Assembly: GCF_021044425.1 (NCBI RefSeq)
Contig: NZ_JAJNEC010000002.1
Span: 13,635-77,634, forward strand
Reading direction: 5' to 3'
DNA from: Niabella pedocola
Lineage (GTDB): Bacteria > Bacteroidota > Bacteroidia > Chitinophagales > Chitinophagaceae
Length of the DNA: 64,000 bases
The translations under genes were made by a program, and so were the position numbers. Each line of letters starts with the position of its first letter. The stretch's first letter is position 1. Under the pieces are notes generated by a model that did no database searches, was not told the DNA's origin, and saw nothing but the letters and a program-made list of their open reading frames with translations. Below, in pieces: positions 44,633 through 54,816 of this stretch.

Positions 44633-47032
44633 ATGATCAGCAATTATTTTAAAGTAGCCTGGCGGAATCTGTGGAAGCATAAAATATTTACCGCCATTAA
44701 TATGATTGGTCTTGCGCTGGGCACAGGTGTAAGCCTTGTTATCCTGCTTTTTGTGATGCATGAAAGAAGTTTTGATGCCTTTCACAGCCGCAATATTTAC
44801 CGGCTGAATGAGGTGCAGAAGCAGGAAGGCCTGGCATCGCCGCAGAAGGTTCCGATATCCATGTTCCCGATGGGGCCGACAATGAAACACGAATTCCCGG
44901 AGATCGTTAATTTTACCCGGGTACGCCGGTCGGAAAAGTACCAGGCTACCTACGGGGAAACACGGCTTGAGCTTCCGCGAGTATTCTTTGTAGATACCGC
45001 TTTTCTTGAAATGTTCGATTTTAAACTGCTCAGCGGTGACAGGGACCGTGTGTTGCAGCAGCCGCTAAGTGCGGTTATTACCGAGTCTGCCGCCCGGAGG
45101 ATTTTTGGGACAGAGAACCCCGTTGGGAAGCGAATCATGCATTACGGGGGTGATACGGCCAGCCTGATGGTTACGGGGGTCCTTCAGGATATTCCCCTGA
45201 ATTCGCATATGCAATTTGATCTCCTGGTTTCTTTTGCTACCGATTATAAACAGCGGATGATGAATAACTGGGGCGGCAACGGATGGGTGACTTATTTTGA
45301 GCTGGCGCCTCATACGGATATCAGGGCACTGGAGGATAAATTTCCGGCGTATCTTAAAAAGTATCTTTCAATAGAAGACCGGTGGAAGAATTATGAGTTG
45401 TTCCTCCTGCCTTTAAAAGACATTCATGCCAAAACCGGTGATATCGTACTGGATGTAGTGAATTACCGGAAGTTCGATAAAAAATATACGGATCTGTTCT
45501 TTGTGGTTGCACTGGTCATATTGATCATCGCCTGCATCAATTTTATGAACCTTTCCACAGCGCGGTCTGCAGAGCGGGCACGTGAAGTAGGGATCCGGAA
45601 AACTGCAGGGGCCCGGCGTGTTCAGTTAGGATTGCAGTTTATTGCCGAATCGGTATTGCTTTGTGTGCTGGCAATTACGATCGCTGCGGGATGCATCACG
45701 TTATTCCTGCCGAAAATCAATCTGCTGATCGACCGCAATCTCAGCCTGCAATTGCTGAATGGCCATACCTGGCTGGCTCTTTTATCCGGAGCTGTACTGA
45801 TCGGGGTTTTGTCCGGATTATATCCGGCCATCTATTTATCGTCTTTTGCCCCGGTAAAAGTACTCAAGGGATCGGTGCAAACCGGAAGGAATAAGTCGGT
45901 ATTACGGAATGCACTGGTGGTGATCCAGTTTGCCAGTGCCGTGTTCCTGATTGTTACCACCATTTTTGCGGTTCGTCAGCTAAAGTTTATGCAGGAGCAG
46001 GATCCGGGCTTTAACCGGGACCAGGTGCTTACCATCCGGATGAATGGTATTGCCTATAAGCAATACGATATCTTGAAGGAGGAACTGCTGCGTAACAGTA
46101 ATATCACCGGGGTTACGGGCGCCCAGGATCAGCTGGGAGGGCATCTTGATCAGTCTGGTGTTGGCTTTACAGCGCCGGAGGCACCCGTACGGGTAATTTC
46201 CGCAACACGGCTGATTGTGGATCGGAACTACCTGGATCTTTATAAGATACCGCTGGTTGCAGGTTCCAACTTTTCACCGGATCCATCGCTCAGGGGAAGA
46301 GAATATATTATTAATGAGACACTGGCCCGCGAATTGCTGAAGGAACTTCCGCATGCAACAATGAATGATCTGCTGGGCAATAAATTCGGTTTTGATTCCC
46401 TGGGAAGGATCGTTGGAATTGCCAGGGATTTTAATTTTAATTCCCTGCATCATAAAATAGAAACCCTTTTCCTGCTTAACCAGAAAGATTTTGGCTTTAG
46501 TACGCTTTCGGTAAAACTGAATGGTCGTCAGGCCCGGTCTGTACTGCCCTTTATAAAGTCGGTATGGACAAAACATTGTCCGGATCAGGTACTGGAATAC
46601 CAGTTCCTGGATGATCATTTTGCGGAGGTATACCGGTCCGATAAACAGGTGAGTACCATTATGGGCATTCTTGCAACCCTTGCCATTTTAATATCCTGTA
46701 TGGGATTGTTTGGCCTGGCGTCTTATGCTGCAGAAAGGCGCACAAAGGAGATCGGTATCCGGAAAGTACTGGGTGCTTCCGTACAGGGTGTTGTGGCCTT
46801 GCTGTCTGCCGGTTTTTTAAAACACGTATTGGTGGCAATCCTGATTGCCTGCCCGCTGGCCTGGATCGGCATGCGCAAATGGCTGGAAGATTATGCCTAC
46901 CGGATTGACCTGGGTTGGTGGGTGTTTTTGCTTGCGGGGCTTTTGGCGGTTGGCATTGCGTTGATGACGATCGGTTTCCAGGTGTTTCGCGCCGCAAGGG
47001 CTAACCCGGTAAAAGCATTACGTTCGGAGTAG
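44633..47032 (+). CDS. MacB/FtsX-type ABC permease 12
   Basis: The ATG at 44633 (MISNYFKVAWRNL) matches the paralogue N-termini and gives 799 residues; an ATG at 44624 adds only three residues and cannot be excluded. Coupling motifs are EVGIRKTAGARRV and EIGIRKVLGA after ERRTK. The first periplasmic domain has PAYLKKYLSIEDRWKN and LPLKDIHAKT, akin to permeases 3 and 5. The second has IVGIARDFNFNSLHHKIE. The tail is NPVKALRSE. Confidence 0.97.
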   Translation: MISNYFKVAWRNLWKHKIFTAINMIGLALGTGVSLVILLFVMHERSFDAFHSRNIYRLNEVQKQEGLASPQKVPISMFPMGPTMKHEFPEIVNFTRVRRSEKYQATYGETRLELPRVFFVDTAFLEMFDFKLLSGDRDRVLQQPLSAVITESAARRIFGTENPVGKRIMHYGGDTASLMVTGVLQDIPLNSHMQFDLLVSFATDYKQRMMNNWGGNGWVTYFELAPHTDIRALEDKFPAYLKKYLSIEDRWKNYELFLLPLKDIHAKTGDIVLDVVNYRKFDKKYTDLFFVVALVILIIACINFMNLSTARSAERAREVGIRKTAGARRVQLGLQFIAESVLLCVLAITIAAGCITLFLPKINLLIDRNLSLQLLNGHTWLALLSGAVLIGVLSGLYPAIYLSSFAPVKVLKGSVQTGRNKSVLRNALVVIQFASAVFLIVTTIFAVRQLKFMQEQDPGFNRDQVLTIRMNGIAYKQYDILKEELLRNSNITGVTGAQDQLGGHLDQSGVGFTAPEAPVRVISATRLIVDRNYLDLYKIPLVAGSNFSPDPSLRGREYIINETLARELLKELPHATMNDLLGNKFGFDSLGRIVGIARDFNFNSLHHKIETLFLLNQKDFGFSTLSVKLNGRQARSVLPFIKSVWTKHCPDQVLEYQFLDDHFAEVYRSDKQVSTIMGILATLAILISCMGLFGLASYAAERRTKEIGIRKVLGASVQGVVALLSAGFLKHVLVAILIACPLAWIGMRKWLEDYAYRIDLGWWVFLLAGLLAVGIALMTIGFQVFRAARANPVKALRSE

Positions 47033-47127
47033 GATGTGAGTAGTCAATAGACAATTGTACATCGGGGGAGGTGTTCGGGGAAAATACATGGGCAGGTAAC
47101 ATTGCCCGGAACTTAAATAGTTGAACC

Positions 47128-49521
47128 ATGTTCAGTAATTATTTCAAAATAGCCTGGCGCAGTATCTGGCGGAATAAAATGCATGCGCTCATTCATATCA
47201 GTGGCCTGGCCATCAGCTTTACGGTTTTGGTCCTTATCAGTCTTTATGTATTGAATGAATACAGCTATGACCGGTTTTACTCAAATGCAGACCGCATCGT
47301 GCGGGTGGTGCAACACACGAAATGGAATGGAAATGAGCTGCACCAGGCTACTACGCCGGCTCCGTTTGCACCGGAGCTGGAGAAGGCATTTCCGGAGATA
47401 GCGGCAGCGGTGCGGATCGACCTGGAGGGCGGAGGTGTGATCTCCTATAAGGAGCAGCAGTTTAAACAGGATGATATCATCTTTGCAGATCCGTCGCTTA
47501 CAAAAATTTTTTCCTATCATTTTTTATACGGAGATCCGGCAAGTGCGCTTTCCGATCCTCGGTCTATCGTGATCTCTGCGTCGCTTGCGAAAAAACTTTT
47601 TGGAGCCGCTTCCCGGGCGTTGATGCAGACAATTCATCTTGATGATCAGCAACCGGCAATGGTAACCGGCGTTATTAAAGATCTTCCGGCAAATACGCAT
47701 TTGCGCTTTAGCGCCGTGCGTCCGTTTCCCGGCCCTGTAAAGGACGGGTGGCAGAACTTTCATTTTTATACCTATTTGCTGCTTAAGAAAGGGGTAAAGA
47801 TTGCAGACCTGGAAAAGAAGCTCGCAGGTTTTGCGGCGGCTACCATACAGCAGCAGATGCGGGTCAACGACTATAAAATGACCCTGCAGCCGCTTACATC
47901 CATTCATTTACATTCGCACCTCGATTTTGAACTGAGCCAAAACAGTGATGCAGCAAGGGTGTACATGCTTATCGTGATCGCCGTATTGGTACTGGCCATT
48001 GCGGTGATCAATTACCTCAATCTTACAATAGCAGGCGCCGCTATGCGTACGAGGGAAATTGCCGTGCGGAAGGTGGTTGGGTCCGGAAGAGGCGGCATCG
48101 TTGGCCTGTTTATGGCAGAATCTGTACTGATTACGGGCATTGCCGTATCGCTGGCTTTTTTGCTGGTGCAACTGTTACTTCCGGGGTTTGGCCGTTTTGT
48201 AGACCGGGAGCTGTATATCGGGTCATCCGGATGGCTGCCCGTGTGCGGAGCGATCATCGGTGTTACGGCAATCATCGGCTGTTTGAGCGGCCTGTACCCG
48301 TCGTTGTTATTATTAACGCTGAAAACCGTGCCGGCGCTTAAAGGAAAGATAACCGTTAACGAAGGCCTGGGCCTGAGAAAAATCTTTGTCGTTTTTCAGT
48401 TTACCATTGCCGCTGCATTGATACCGGCGTCGGTGATCATTTTTCGCCAGCTGCAGTATGTGTTGCAGGCTGATCTGGGCTTTAATAAAGAACAGGTGCT
48501 CACCTTTCATATCGATAACGTAAAGGTGCGCGATCAGGTGCCGGCACTTAAAAATCAATTGCTCCGGAACCCGGTGATTGAGGCGGTGGCCGTAGCCGGT
48601 AACCCCATTGGCAATAATGACCTGGGCGGGTTAGGCTACCGCTTTGAAACGCCCGGCGGGGGCTTTTCCACGGCTACCACCGCTGCCCAGGAACTGATGA
48701 TCGACGCGGATTATCTCCCGGCAATGGATATCCGGTTACAGAGCGGGAGAAATTTTTCAGACAATATCCGTACAGACCAGTACGGTGCTGCACTGATCAA
48801 TGAAACCCTGATGCACAAGCTTGGTTGGCAGGATGCTGTTGGCCGGAAACTGCAGTTCAGCATCGACGATTCGGGACATACCGCCGAGCGTACTATTGTT
48901 GGAGTGGTACGGGATTTTCATACCTATTCCCTGCAGCACCGGGTGGCGTCGCTGGTGATGGTGATGCCACCCGTTCCGGTAATGCAGGATAACCTGTATG
49001 TGCGGGTAGCAAAAGGAAAAAACCGCGAAGCACTTGCGTTTATTGACCAGGTTTACCGGCAGTTTGATCCGGCAAATGTGGTTACCTACCATTTTCTGAA
49101 CGACAATTTTAAGCGCCAGTACGCGGCTGAGCAAAAGCAGGAAAAAATGTCGCTGGTGTTTACAGCCATTGCAGTGATGATCGCTGGTATGGGATTGTTT
49201 GGCCTGGTAAGTATCATGGCCGTTCAGCGCACCCGTGAAATCGGCATCCGGAAAGTACTGGGCGCCGGTGTATCGGGTATTGTCCGGTTGTTTTCGATCG
49301 ATTTTTTAAAGCTGATCCTGATAGCTGTGATGATTGCCATTCCGATTACCTGGTGGGTAATGAACCGGTGGCTGGAAACCTTTGCCTACCGGAGTCCCGT
49401 TCCCTGGTGGTTGTTTGCAGGTACCGGAACCCTGATGCTGGTGATTGCGTTATTGATTGTAAGTATCCGGGCCATCGGGGCCGCCAGAGCCAACCCGGTG
49501 AAGGCCCTGCGTTCAGAGTAG
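47128..49521 (+). CDS. MacB/FtsX-type ABC permease 13
   Basis: The 797-residue protein has an altered first-half coupling region: YLNLTIAGAAMRTREIAVRK in place of MNLSTARS-RAKEVGIRK. The second is standard, EIGIRKVLGA after VQRTR. The second periplasmic domain has IVGVVRDFHTYSLQHRVAS. The tail is NPVKALRSE. The GAAMRTREI pattern recalls permeases 15 and 16, which also replace STARS. It is complete and 95 bases after permease 12. Confidence 0.97.
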   Translation: MFSNYFKIAWRSIWRNKMHALIHISGLAISFTVLVLISLYVLNEYSYDRFYSNADRIVRVVQHTKWNGNELHQATTPAPFAPELEKAFPEIAAAVRIDLEGGGVISYKEQQFKQDDIIFADPSLTKIFSYHFLYGDPASALSDPRSIVISASLAKKLFGAASRALMQTIHLDDQQPAMVTGVIKDLPANTHLRFSAVRPFPGPVKDGWQNFHFYTYLLLKKGVKIADLEKKLAGFAAATIQQQMRVNDYKMTLQPLTSIHLHSHLDFELSQNSDAARVYMLIVIAVLVLAIAVINYLNLTIAGAAMRTREIAVRKVVGSGRGGIVGLFMAESVLITGIAVSLAFLLVQLLLPGFGRFVDRELYIGSSGWLPVCGAIIGVTAIIGCLSGLYPSLLLLTLKTVPALKGKITVNEGLGLRKIFVVFQFTIAAALIPASVIIFRQLQYVLQADLGFNKEQVLTFHIDNVKVRDQVPALKNQLLRNPVIEAVAVAGNPIGNNDLGGLGYRFETPGGGFSTATTAAQELMIDADYLPAMDIRLQSGRNFSDNIRTDQYGAALINETLMHKLGWQDAVGRKLQFSIDDSGHTAERTIVGVVRDFHTYSLQHRVASLVMVMPPVPVMQDNLYVRVAKGKNREALAFIDQVYRQFDPANVVTYHFLNDNFKRQYAAEQKQEKMSLVFTAIAVMIAGMGLFGLVSIMAVQRTREIGIRKVLGAGVSGIVRLFSIDFLKLILIAVMIAIPITWWVMNRWLETFAYRSPVPWWLFAGTGTLMLVIALLIVSIRAIGAARANPVKALRSE

Positions 49522-49607
49522 GGCGGTGAACCGTTAATAGTCAGTAGTCAATTGTGAATGGGGAATGGGAGAGGCAGTGGACCATCAGAAGTTTTAAATG
49601 TTGTACA

Positions 49608-51995
49608 ATGATCAAAAATTATTTCAAAACGGCCTGGCGTAACCTGGTAAAGAACCGGAGCTATGGGCTGATCAATATTTTCGGGCTCACAATGGGCCTG
49701 GCCGTTGTATTGCTGATTGCGCTGTGGATCTGGGATGAGATGTCGTTTGACCGTTATTTTAAGAACCATAAACGGATTGCCCTGGTATTGCAGCAACACA
49801 CAAAAGATGATGTTACCTATACCGACTGGGCGCTTCCGATGCCACTGGCCGATGCGCTGCGTAAAGACTACGGGGCTGCATTTGAAGGAATCTCGTTATT
49901 GTACAGTGGTGTGTATAACCTTACGTTTGCGGAGAAGAAATTGTCTGCCAAAGGAACGTTTATGGAGCCGGATGGACCATCCATGTTTTCCCTGGAGCTG
50001 TTGAGCGGAGATAAAAATGCATTAAAAGATCCGGCATCGGTGTTGTTATCGCAATCGCTGGCCCGTACGCTTTTTGGAAACGGCGATCCGTTGAACCAGG
50101 TAATACGGATTACCAATCAGTTTAATGTAAAGGTGGCCGGAGTGTATAAAGATCTGCCAAAGAACACATCGCTGAGCGAAGATGCAGAGTTTATTGCTCC
50201 CTGGCAGTTTGGGGTATCTAACTGGGAGTGGATCAAAAAGGAAAGGGAGAACTGGGATTATAATCTTTTTAAGCTGGCTGTTCAACTGGCGCCGCATACC
50301 CGCATGGAGGATGTATCTGCGCGGATCCGGAAGGTGCTCGCTGCACATGTTACAAAAGCGCCGGGTGAGCAGGTGGTCACCAACCTGAGCCTTTACCCGA
50401 TGAGCCGCTGGCATCTTTATGATTTTGATAAAAGGGGGGCGCTCATCCCGGGAAACCTGCAATATATCTGGCTTTTTGGTACGATTGGTTTTTTTGTACT
50501 GCTGCTGGCCTGCATCAATTTTATGAATCTCAGTACGGCCAGGAGCATCAAACGGGCCCGGGAAGTTGGTATCCGGAAAACGATCGGTTCCCGCCGGGTA
50601 CAACTTATTCTGCAATTTTTTGGGGAGTCGGTGCTTACAACCCTTATTTCCTTCCTGGTGGCTGTTGTTATTGTGCAGCTGGCACTGTCCTGGTTTAATA
50701 CGCTCACCAATAAAAATATAAGTGTGCATTGGTTCAGCGGCTGGTTCTGGCTGTCCGGGTTGCTGATCTGCATGGTCACCGGCCTGTTGGCGGGCAGTTA
50801 TCCTGCTTTTTATTTGTCTTCTTTTAAGCCCGTTAACGTGTTGAAAGGTCTTTTTAAAGGCGGCGCAGGCGCTAATATTCCGCGAAAAGTACTTGTTGTA
50901 TTACAGTTTACGATTTCCATATTTCTGATCATCGGCACCACGGTTATTTACCGGCAAATACAATATGCAAAAAGCCGGCCTGTAGGGTATAACCGGGATG
51001 GGTTATTGTCGGTGCAAATGACAACCCCTGAAATTTATGCCCGTACACCGCAGATCCGTAACGAGCTGCTGGCTTCGGGCGCTGTGCAGGAAATGGCATT
51101 GTCGCAATGCCCGGTTACGGAGATATGGGCGGGGGACAACGGGTTCAACTGGAAGGGGAAAGCGCCCTCTACAGATGGAAGCTTTGCGGTAGTAGCTGCA
51201 TCCATCGAGTTTGGAAAAATGGCCGGCTGGCAGTTTGTGGAGGGGCGTGGTTTTTCAAAAGAATTTCCTACCGATTCCAGTGGCCTTGTAATAACGGAAA
51301 GTGCTGCAGCATATATGGGTATCCGGCACCCGTCGGGAACCGTGATCACCTGGCATGGCAAAAATTACACCATATTGGGGGTGGTGAAAAATGTAATGAT
51401 GACTTCTCCGTTTGGCGATGACAGCCGGATCATTTTTCCATTGCTGCGCGAACCGGGCAATTTTATGATATTGCGGATGAACCCCGGACGACCCCTGTCT
51501 GAGTCCATGAAAACCATCGCCGCTATTTTTCAAAAACACAATCCTTTTGCGCCTTTCGAATATTCCTTTGTAGATGAAGCGTATGCTAAAAAATTTGTGA
51601 ATGAGGAACGCATCGGAAAACTTGCAACCTTGTTTTCGGTGCTGGCAATTTTTATAAGCCTGCTGGGATTGTTTGGGATTGCCTCTTTTATGACCGAACA
51701 GCGTACAAAAGAAATCGGTATCCGCAAAGTACTGGGCGCACCGGTAACCGGGCTCTGGAACCTGCTTTCAAAAGAACTGATCCTGCTGGTGGTGATCGCA
51801 ATTGCAGTGGCCATACCGGCTGGTTATTATGCCATGAACGGCTGGCTGTACCGGTACGATTACCGCATCAACATTTCATGGCCGCTGTTTTTATTGCCGG
51901 CACTGGCATCCCTGCTGATTGCCTTTTGCACGATCAGTCTTCAGATTGTGCGGGCCATACGTGCCAACCCCGTTCATTCGCTGCGGTCGGAATAG
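49608..51995 (+). CDS. MacB/FtsX-type ABC permease 14
   Basis: The ATG at 49608 (MIKNYFKTAWRNL) gives 795 residues; the frame opens at 49554 in the spacer, which is rejected. Coupling motifs are EVGIRKTIGSRRV and EIGIRKVLGA. The NRDGLLSVQMTTPEIY segment after TM5 and GVVKNVMMTSPFG make it closest to permeases 4 and 11. The tail is NPVHSLRSE. It is the last gene of the run that begins at promoter C; a 338-base gap with repeats and a new promoter follows. Confidence 0.97.
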   Translation: MIKNYFKTAWRNLVKNRSYGLINIFGLTMGLAVVLLIALWIWDEMSFDRYFKNHKRIALVLQQHTKDDVTYTDWALPMPLADALRKDYGAAFEGISLLYSGVYNLTFAEKKLSAKGTFMEPDGPSMFSLELLSGDKNALKDPASVLLSQSLARTLFGNGDPLNQVIRITNQFNVKVAGVYKDLPKNTSLSEDAEFIAPWQFGVSNWEWIKKERENWDYNLFKLAVQLAPHTRMEDVSARIRKVLAAHVTKAPGEQVVTNLSLYPMSRWHLYDFDKRGALIPGNLQYIWLFGTIGFFVLLLACINFMNLSTARSIKRAREVGIRKTIGSRRVQLILQFFGESVLTTLISFLVAVVIVQLALSWFNTLTNKNISVHWFSGWFWLSGLLICMVTGLLAGSYPAFYLSSFKPVNVLKGLFKGGAGANIPRKVLVVLQFTISIFLIIGTTVIYRQIQYAKSRPVGYNRDGLLSVQMTTPEIYARTPQIRNELLASGAVQEMALSQCPVTEIWAGDNGFNWKGKAPSTDGSFAVVAASIEFGKMAGWQFVEGRGFSKEFPTDSSGLVITESAAAYMGIRHPSGTVITWHGKNYTILGVVKNVMMTSPFGDDSRIIFPLLREPGNFMILRMNPGRPLSESMKTIAAIFQKHNPFAPFEYSFVDEAYAKKFVNEERIGKLATLFSVLAIFISLLGLFGIASFMTEQRTKEIGIRKVLGAPVTGLWNLLSKELILLVVIAIAVAIPAGYYAMNGWLYRYDYRINISWPLFLLPALASLLIAFCTISLQIVRAIRANPVHSLRSE

Positions 51996-52002
51996 AGGCG
52001 GG

Positions 52003-52161
52003 GCTGAACGCTGAACGCTGAACGCTAAGTGCTGAATGCTAAGTGCTGAATGCTAAGTGCTGAATGCTAAGTGCTGAATGCTGAAAGCCGAACGCTCGTA
52101 ACAAAGACTGATGCTCAATTCTGAATTCTGAAATCTCAAATCTGATTTCTCAATTCTCAAT
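52003..52161 (+). repeat. double heptamer array after permease 14
   Basis: Fourteen units of a GCTGAAC/GCTAAGT/GCTGAAT type run from 52003 to 52100, with GCTAAGT-GCTGAAT alternating four times as a 14-base unit. After a short break, seven units of the TCTGAAT/TCTCAAT type follow at 52113-52161. The array ends 9 bases before enhancer site D. The 338-base gap holds only these arrays, site D and promoter D. Confidence 0.88.
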
Positions 52162-52169
52162 TCCCTAAC

Positions 52170-52207
52170 TGTATCAAAACCGGACAGTTCCTGTTTTAAA
52201 AGCGCAC
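52170..52207 (+). promoter_or_regulatory. enhancer-like regulator site D
   Basis: TGTATCAAAACCGGACAG starts at 52170, with half site CAAAACCGGAC at 52175-52185. A weaker CGCACA copy lies at about 52203. The first ten bases equal those of sites A and B. Confidence 0.72.
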
Positions 52208-52261
52208 AACCTGCTGCTGATCTCTTTATATAGTATATTTATTACCAATTCTTTATGTTCG

Positions 52262-52278
52262 TGGCATCAAGGTTGAAA
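52262..52278 (+). promoter_or_regulatory. putative sigma-54 promoter D
   Basis: TGGCATC at 52262-52268 with TTGA at the -12 position; the GG lies 88 bases after half site D. The predicted start is about 45 bases before permease 15. Confidence 0.6.
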
Positions 52279-52333
52279 CCAAAGGTCGGATGGAGCCGGT
52301 AAAACAGTTCCATATCTTTAAACAAAGCAGGGC

Positions 52334-54739
52334 ATGATCAGAAACTATTTAAAAATAGCGTGGCGGAATATCCGGAAACATGCATTGTACAGCACGGTAA
52401 ACATTATCGGGCTGTTTGCCGGTATCCTGTTTTTCTTTTTGATCGGCGCTTATGTATGGAGTGAATTACAGGTGAACCGGCCGTTAAAGAATGCACCACA
52501 GCAATATATTCTTACGAGCGAATGGAAAGACCCCAATATGGGGTACGACCTGGCTACCCTGGGACCGCTTGCCAAACGCCTGAAAAATGATTATCCCAAC
52601 CTCGTTAAAAATTACTACCGGTATGATGGGATCACCGCCATCGTTTCGAGGGGCGAAAAACTATTGAAGCAAAATGTTCAATTGGGCGACAGTACCCTCC
52701 TGGATATGTATGGACTGAAGGTGTTACACGGAGATCCGGTGACGGCGCTGCAACAGCCTTTTAATGTGGTTATCACCAGGGACATGGCATTCCTGTATTT
52801 TAATCGTACCGATGTAGTGGGCCAAACGCTGGCCATCCGTAGTTTTGATGACAGCATCCATGATTTTAAAATCACAGCGGTGCTGGATAACCTGCCGGAG
52901 AATACGGTAACCGGTTTAACGCCTGCCTATCCCAGTAAGGTCTTTGTTCCGGTAGCCAATGCCGGCTATTTTGGCCGTGCAGATCTGGACGCATGGCAGA
53001 ATCTTCAAATTGCTTCTTATATCGAATTACAAAAAGGAGTAAAGGCAACAGACCTGGCCGGTCCGATCCGGCAGCTACTTAAGCAGCATACACCCGCTTC
53101 AGTACAGGAAAATCTACAGGTTAATCCTGTATTGCTGACCAGCTATCACCTGCACCGGAATAACAATGCGGTATTACGTACCATTTATACCTTAACACTG
53201 GCAGGCCTGTTTATCCTGTTAATGGCGGTAGTGAATTTTATCAATGTAAGCGTCAGCAGTGCCGGTACACGGATGCGGGAAATTGGTGTAAGAAAAGTGA
53301 TCGGCGGTCGGCGCCGGCAGTTGATCTTCCAGTTCCTTTCGGAATCCGTTATACTGGTGGCTATTGCCACGCTTCTGGCCGTTGCAGCCTATCCGCTTGC
53401 CAGTGGTATTTTTGAAGGAGCCGTTGGCAAGCCCATACCACCGCTGTCATCCTTTCCACTGTATTTTATCGGCATACCGGTACTGTTGATACTCGTTATC
53501 GGTATCGCATCGGGGTTATACCCGGCCTTCCGGTTGTCTGCTGTAAATATGATCCATGCAATGAAAGGAACACTGCGGTCTGTAGGCGAAAACAGGTTGC
53601 TGCGCAAAGGACTTATGGGCTTCCAGTTTGCAGTGGCACTGCTGGTATCGGTGGCTGCATTTATTATTACACAACAGGTAGCCTATTTTTTTGGCAAAAA
53701 CCTCGGCTATAATAAAGCGTTTATGGTATCGGCCCAGGTACCCCGCAACTGGTCGGAGCCGGGTGTAGACCGGATGATTGCCATCAGAGACCAGTTTGCA
53801 AAATTGCCCGAAGTGGCTGCTGTTTCATTATCGTATGAAATTCCAAACGGCAACAATGGCGGCCAGGTTCCGGTATATAAGTCCGGGGCCGATTCAGCGA
53901 CGGCGCTTACATTGCAGTTATTGTCTACAGACGAACACTATTTAAATACCTACCAGGTGCCGCTGAGTGCCGGCCGTTTCTTTGATGGTTACCATAGAGA
54001 TTCGGCGCAGGTAGTACTCAATAAAACGGCGGCAACGGCATTGGGGTATCAATCGGCGGCAGCTGCTATCGGGAAGCAGGTGCGGGTGCCGGGAGACCCT
54101 ACCATATTTACGATAAAAGGCGTTACAGATGATTTTCATTTTGGAGCGATGTCTGGTAAAATACCACCTCTGCTGATGTTTCATGTGAACTTTAATCCCA
54201 TCTACCGCTTTCTCTCCTTTAAGTTAAAACCCGGGAATATGCCGGCTTCTTTGGCAGCACTTCAAAAAACCTGGTCGGCACTGATCCCTGAGGCTTCTTT
54301 CGAATACCGTTTTATGGATGAGGATCTGAGCATTTTATACGCGAAGGAACTGCAGTTAAAAAAAGCGGCATATATAGCAGGGGTATTGGCATTAATGATC
54401 GTGTTGCTGGGTATATTCGGTATGGTATCTTTAAGTATACAGAAACGGGTAAAAGAGATCGGTGTGCGAAAGATACTCGGCGCATCGGTGGCACATATTA
54501 TCAAACTGTTTGCAAAAGAATTTGTGGCAGCCTTGCTGTTGGCGGCCCTGGTTGCCATTCCGGTCGCTTACTGGTTAATGCACGGCTGGCTCCAGAACTA
54601 TGCGTATCACATCCGCATCTCCGGCGGAATATTTGTGATCATTGTTTTGGGAATAGCATGTATAACATTTTTATTGGTTAGCGTTCAAACGGCAAAAGCG
54701 GCAATGGCCAATCCTGTAAAGTCGTTGCGGAACGAATAA
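52334..54739 (+). CDS. MacB/FtsX-type ABC permease 15
   Basis: The 801-residue protein leads unit D. Its first-half motif is INVSVSSAGTRMREIGVRK followed by VIGGRRRQ, replacing MNLSTARS. The second motif is EIGVRKILGA after QKRVK. The second periplasmic domain has IKGVTDDFHFGAMSGKIPP. The tail NPVKSLRNE is unique in its Asn. It is among the most divergent members, and it shares the transcript with permease 16, ATPase 2 and TolC. Confidence 0.96.
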   Translation: MIRNYLKIAWRNIRKHALYSTVNIIGLFAGILFFFLIGAYVWSELQVNRPLKNAPQQYILTSEWKDPNMGYDLATLGPLAKRLKNDYPNLVKNYYRYDGITAIVSRGEKLLKQNVQLGDSTLLDMYGLKVLHGDPVTALQQPFNVVITRDMAFLYFNRTDVVGQTLAIRSFDDSIHDFKITAVLDNLPENTVTGLTPAYPSKVFVPVANAGYFGRADLDAWQNLQIASYIELQKGVKATDLAGPIRQLLKQHTPASVQENLQVNPVLLTSYHLHRNNNAVLRTIYTLTLAGLFILLMAVVNFINVSVSSAGTRMREIGVRKVIGGRRRQLIFQFLSESVILVAIATLLAVAAYPLASGIFEGAVGKPIPPLSSFPLYFIGIPVLLILVIGIASGLYPAFRLSAVNMIHAMKGTLRSVGENRLLRKGLMGFQFAVALLVSVAAFIITQQVAYFFGKNLGYNKAFMVSAQVPRNWSEPGVDRMIAIRDQFAKLPEVAAVSLSYEIPNGNNGGQVPVYKSGADSATALTLQLLSTDEHYLNTYQVPLSAGRFFDGYHRDSAQVVLNKTAATALGYQSAAAAIGKQVRVPGDPTIFTIKGVTDDFHFGAMSGKIPPLLMFHVNFNPIYRFLSFKLKPGNMPASLAALQKTWSALIPEASFEYRFMDEDLSILYAKELQLKKAAYIAGVLALMIVLLGIFGMVSLSIQKRVKEIGVRKILGASVAHIIKLFAKEFVAALLLAALVAIPVAYWLMHGWLQNYAYHIRISGGIFVIIVLGIACITFLLVSVQTAKAAMANPVKSLRNE

Positions 54740-54816
54740 CACGGGAACATTATAAAAGGAGCATTGAATGCAGCGAAATACGGCGTTCAAAGCCGGCAGG
54801 TATAAAAAGCAGGCGT

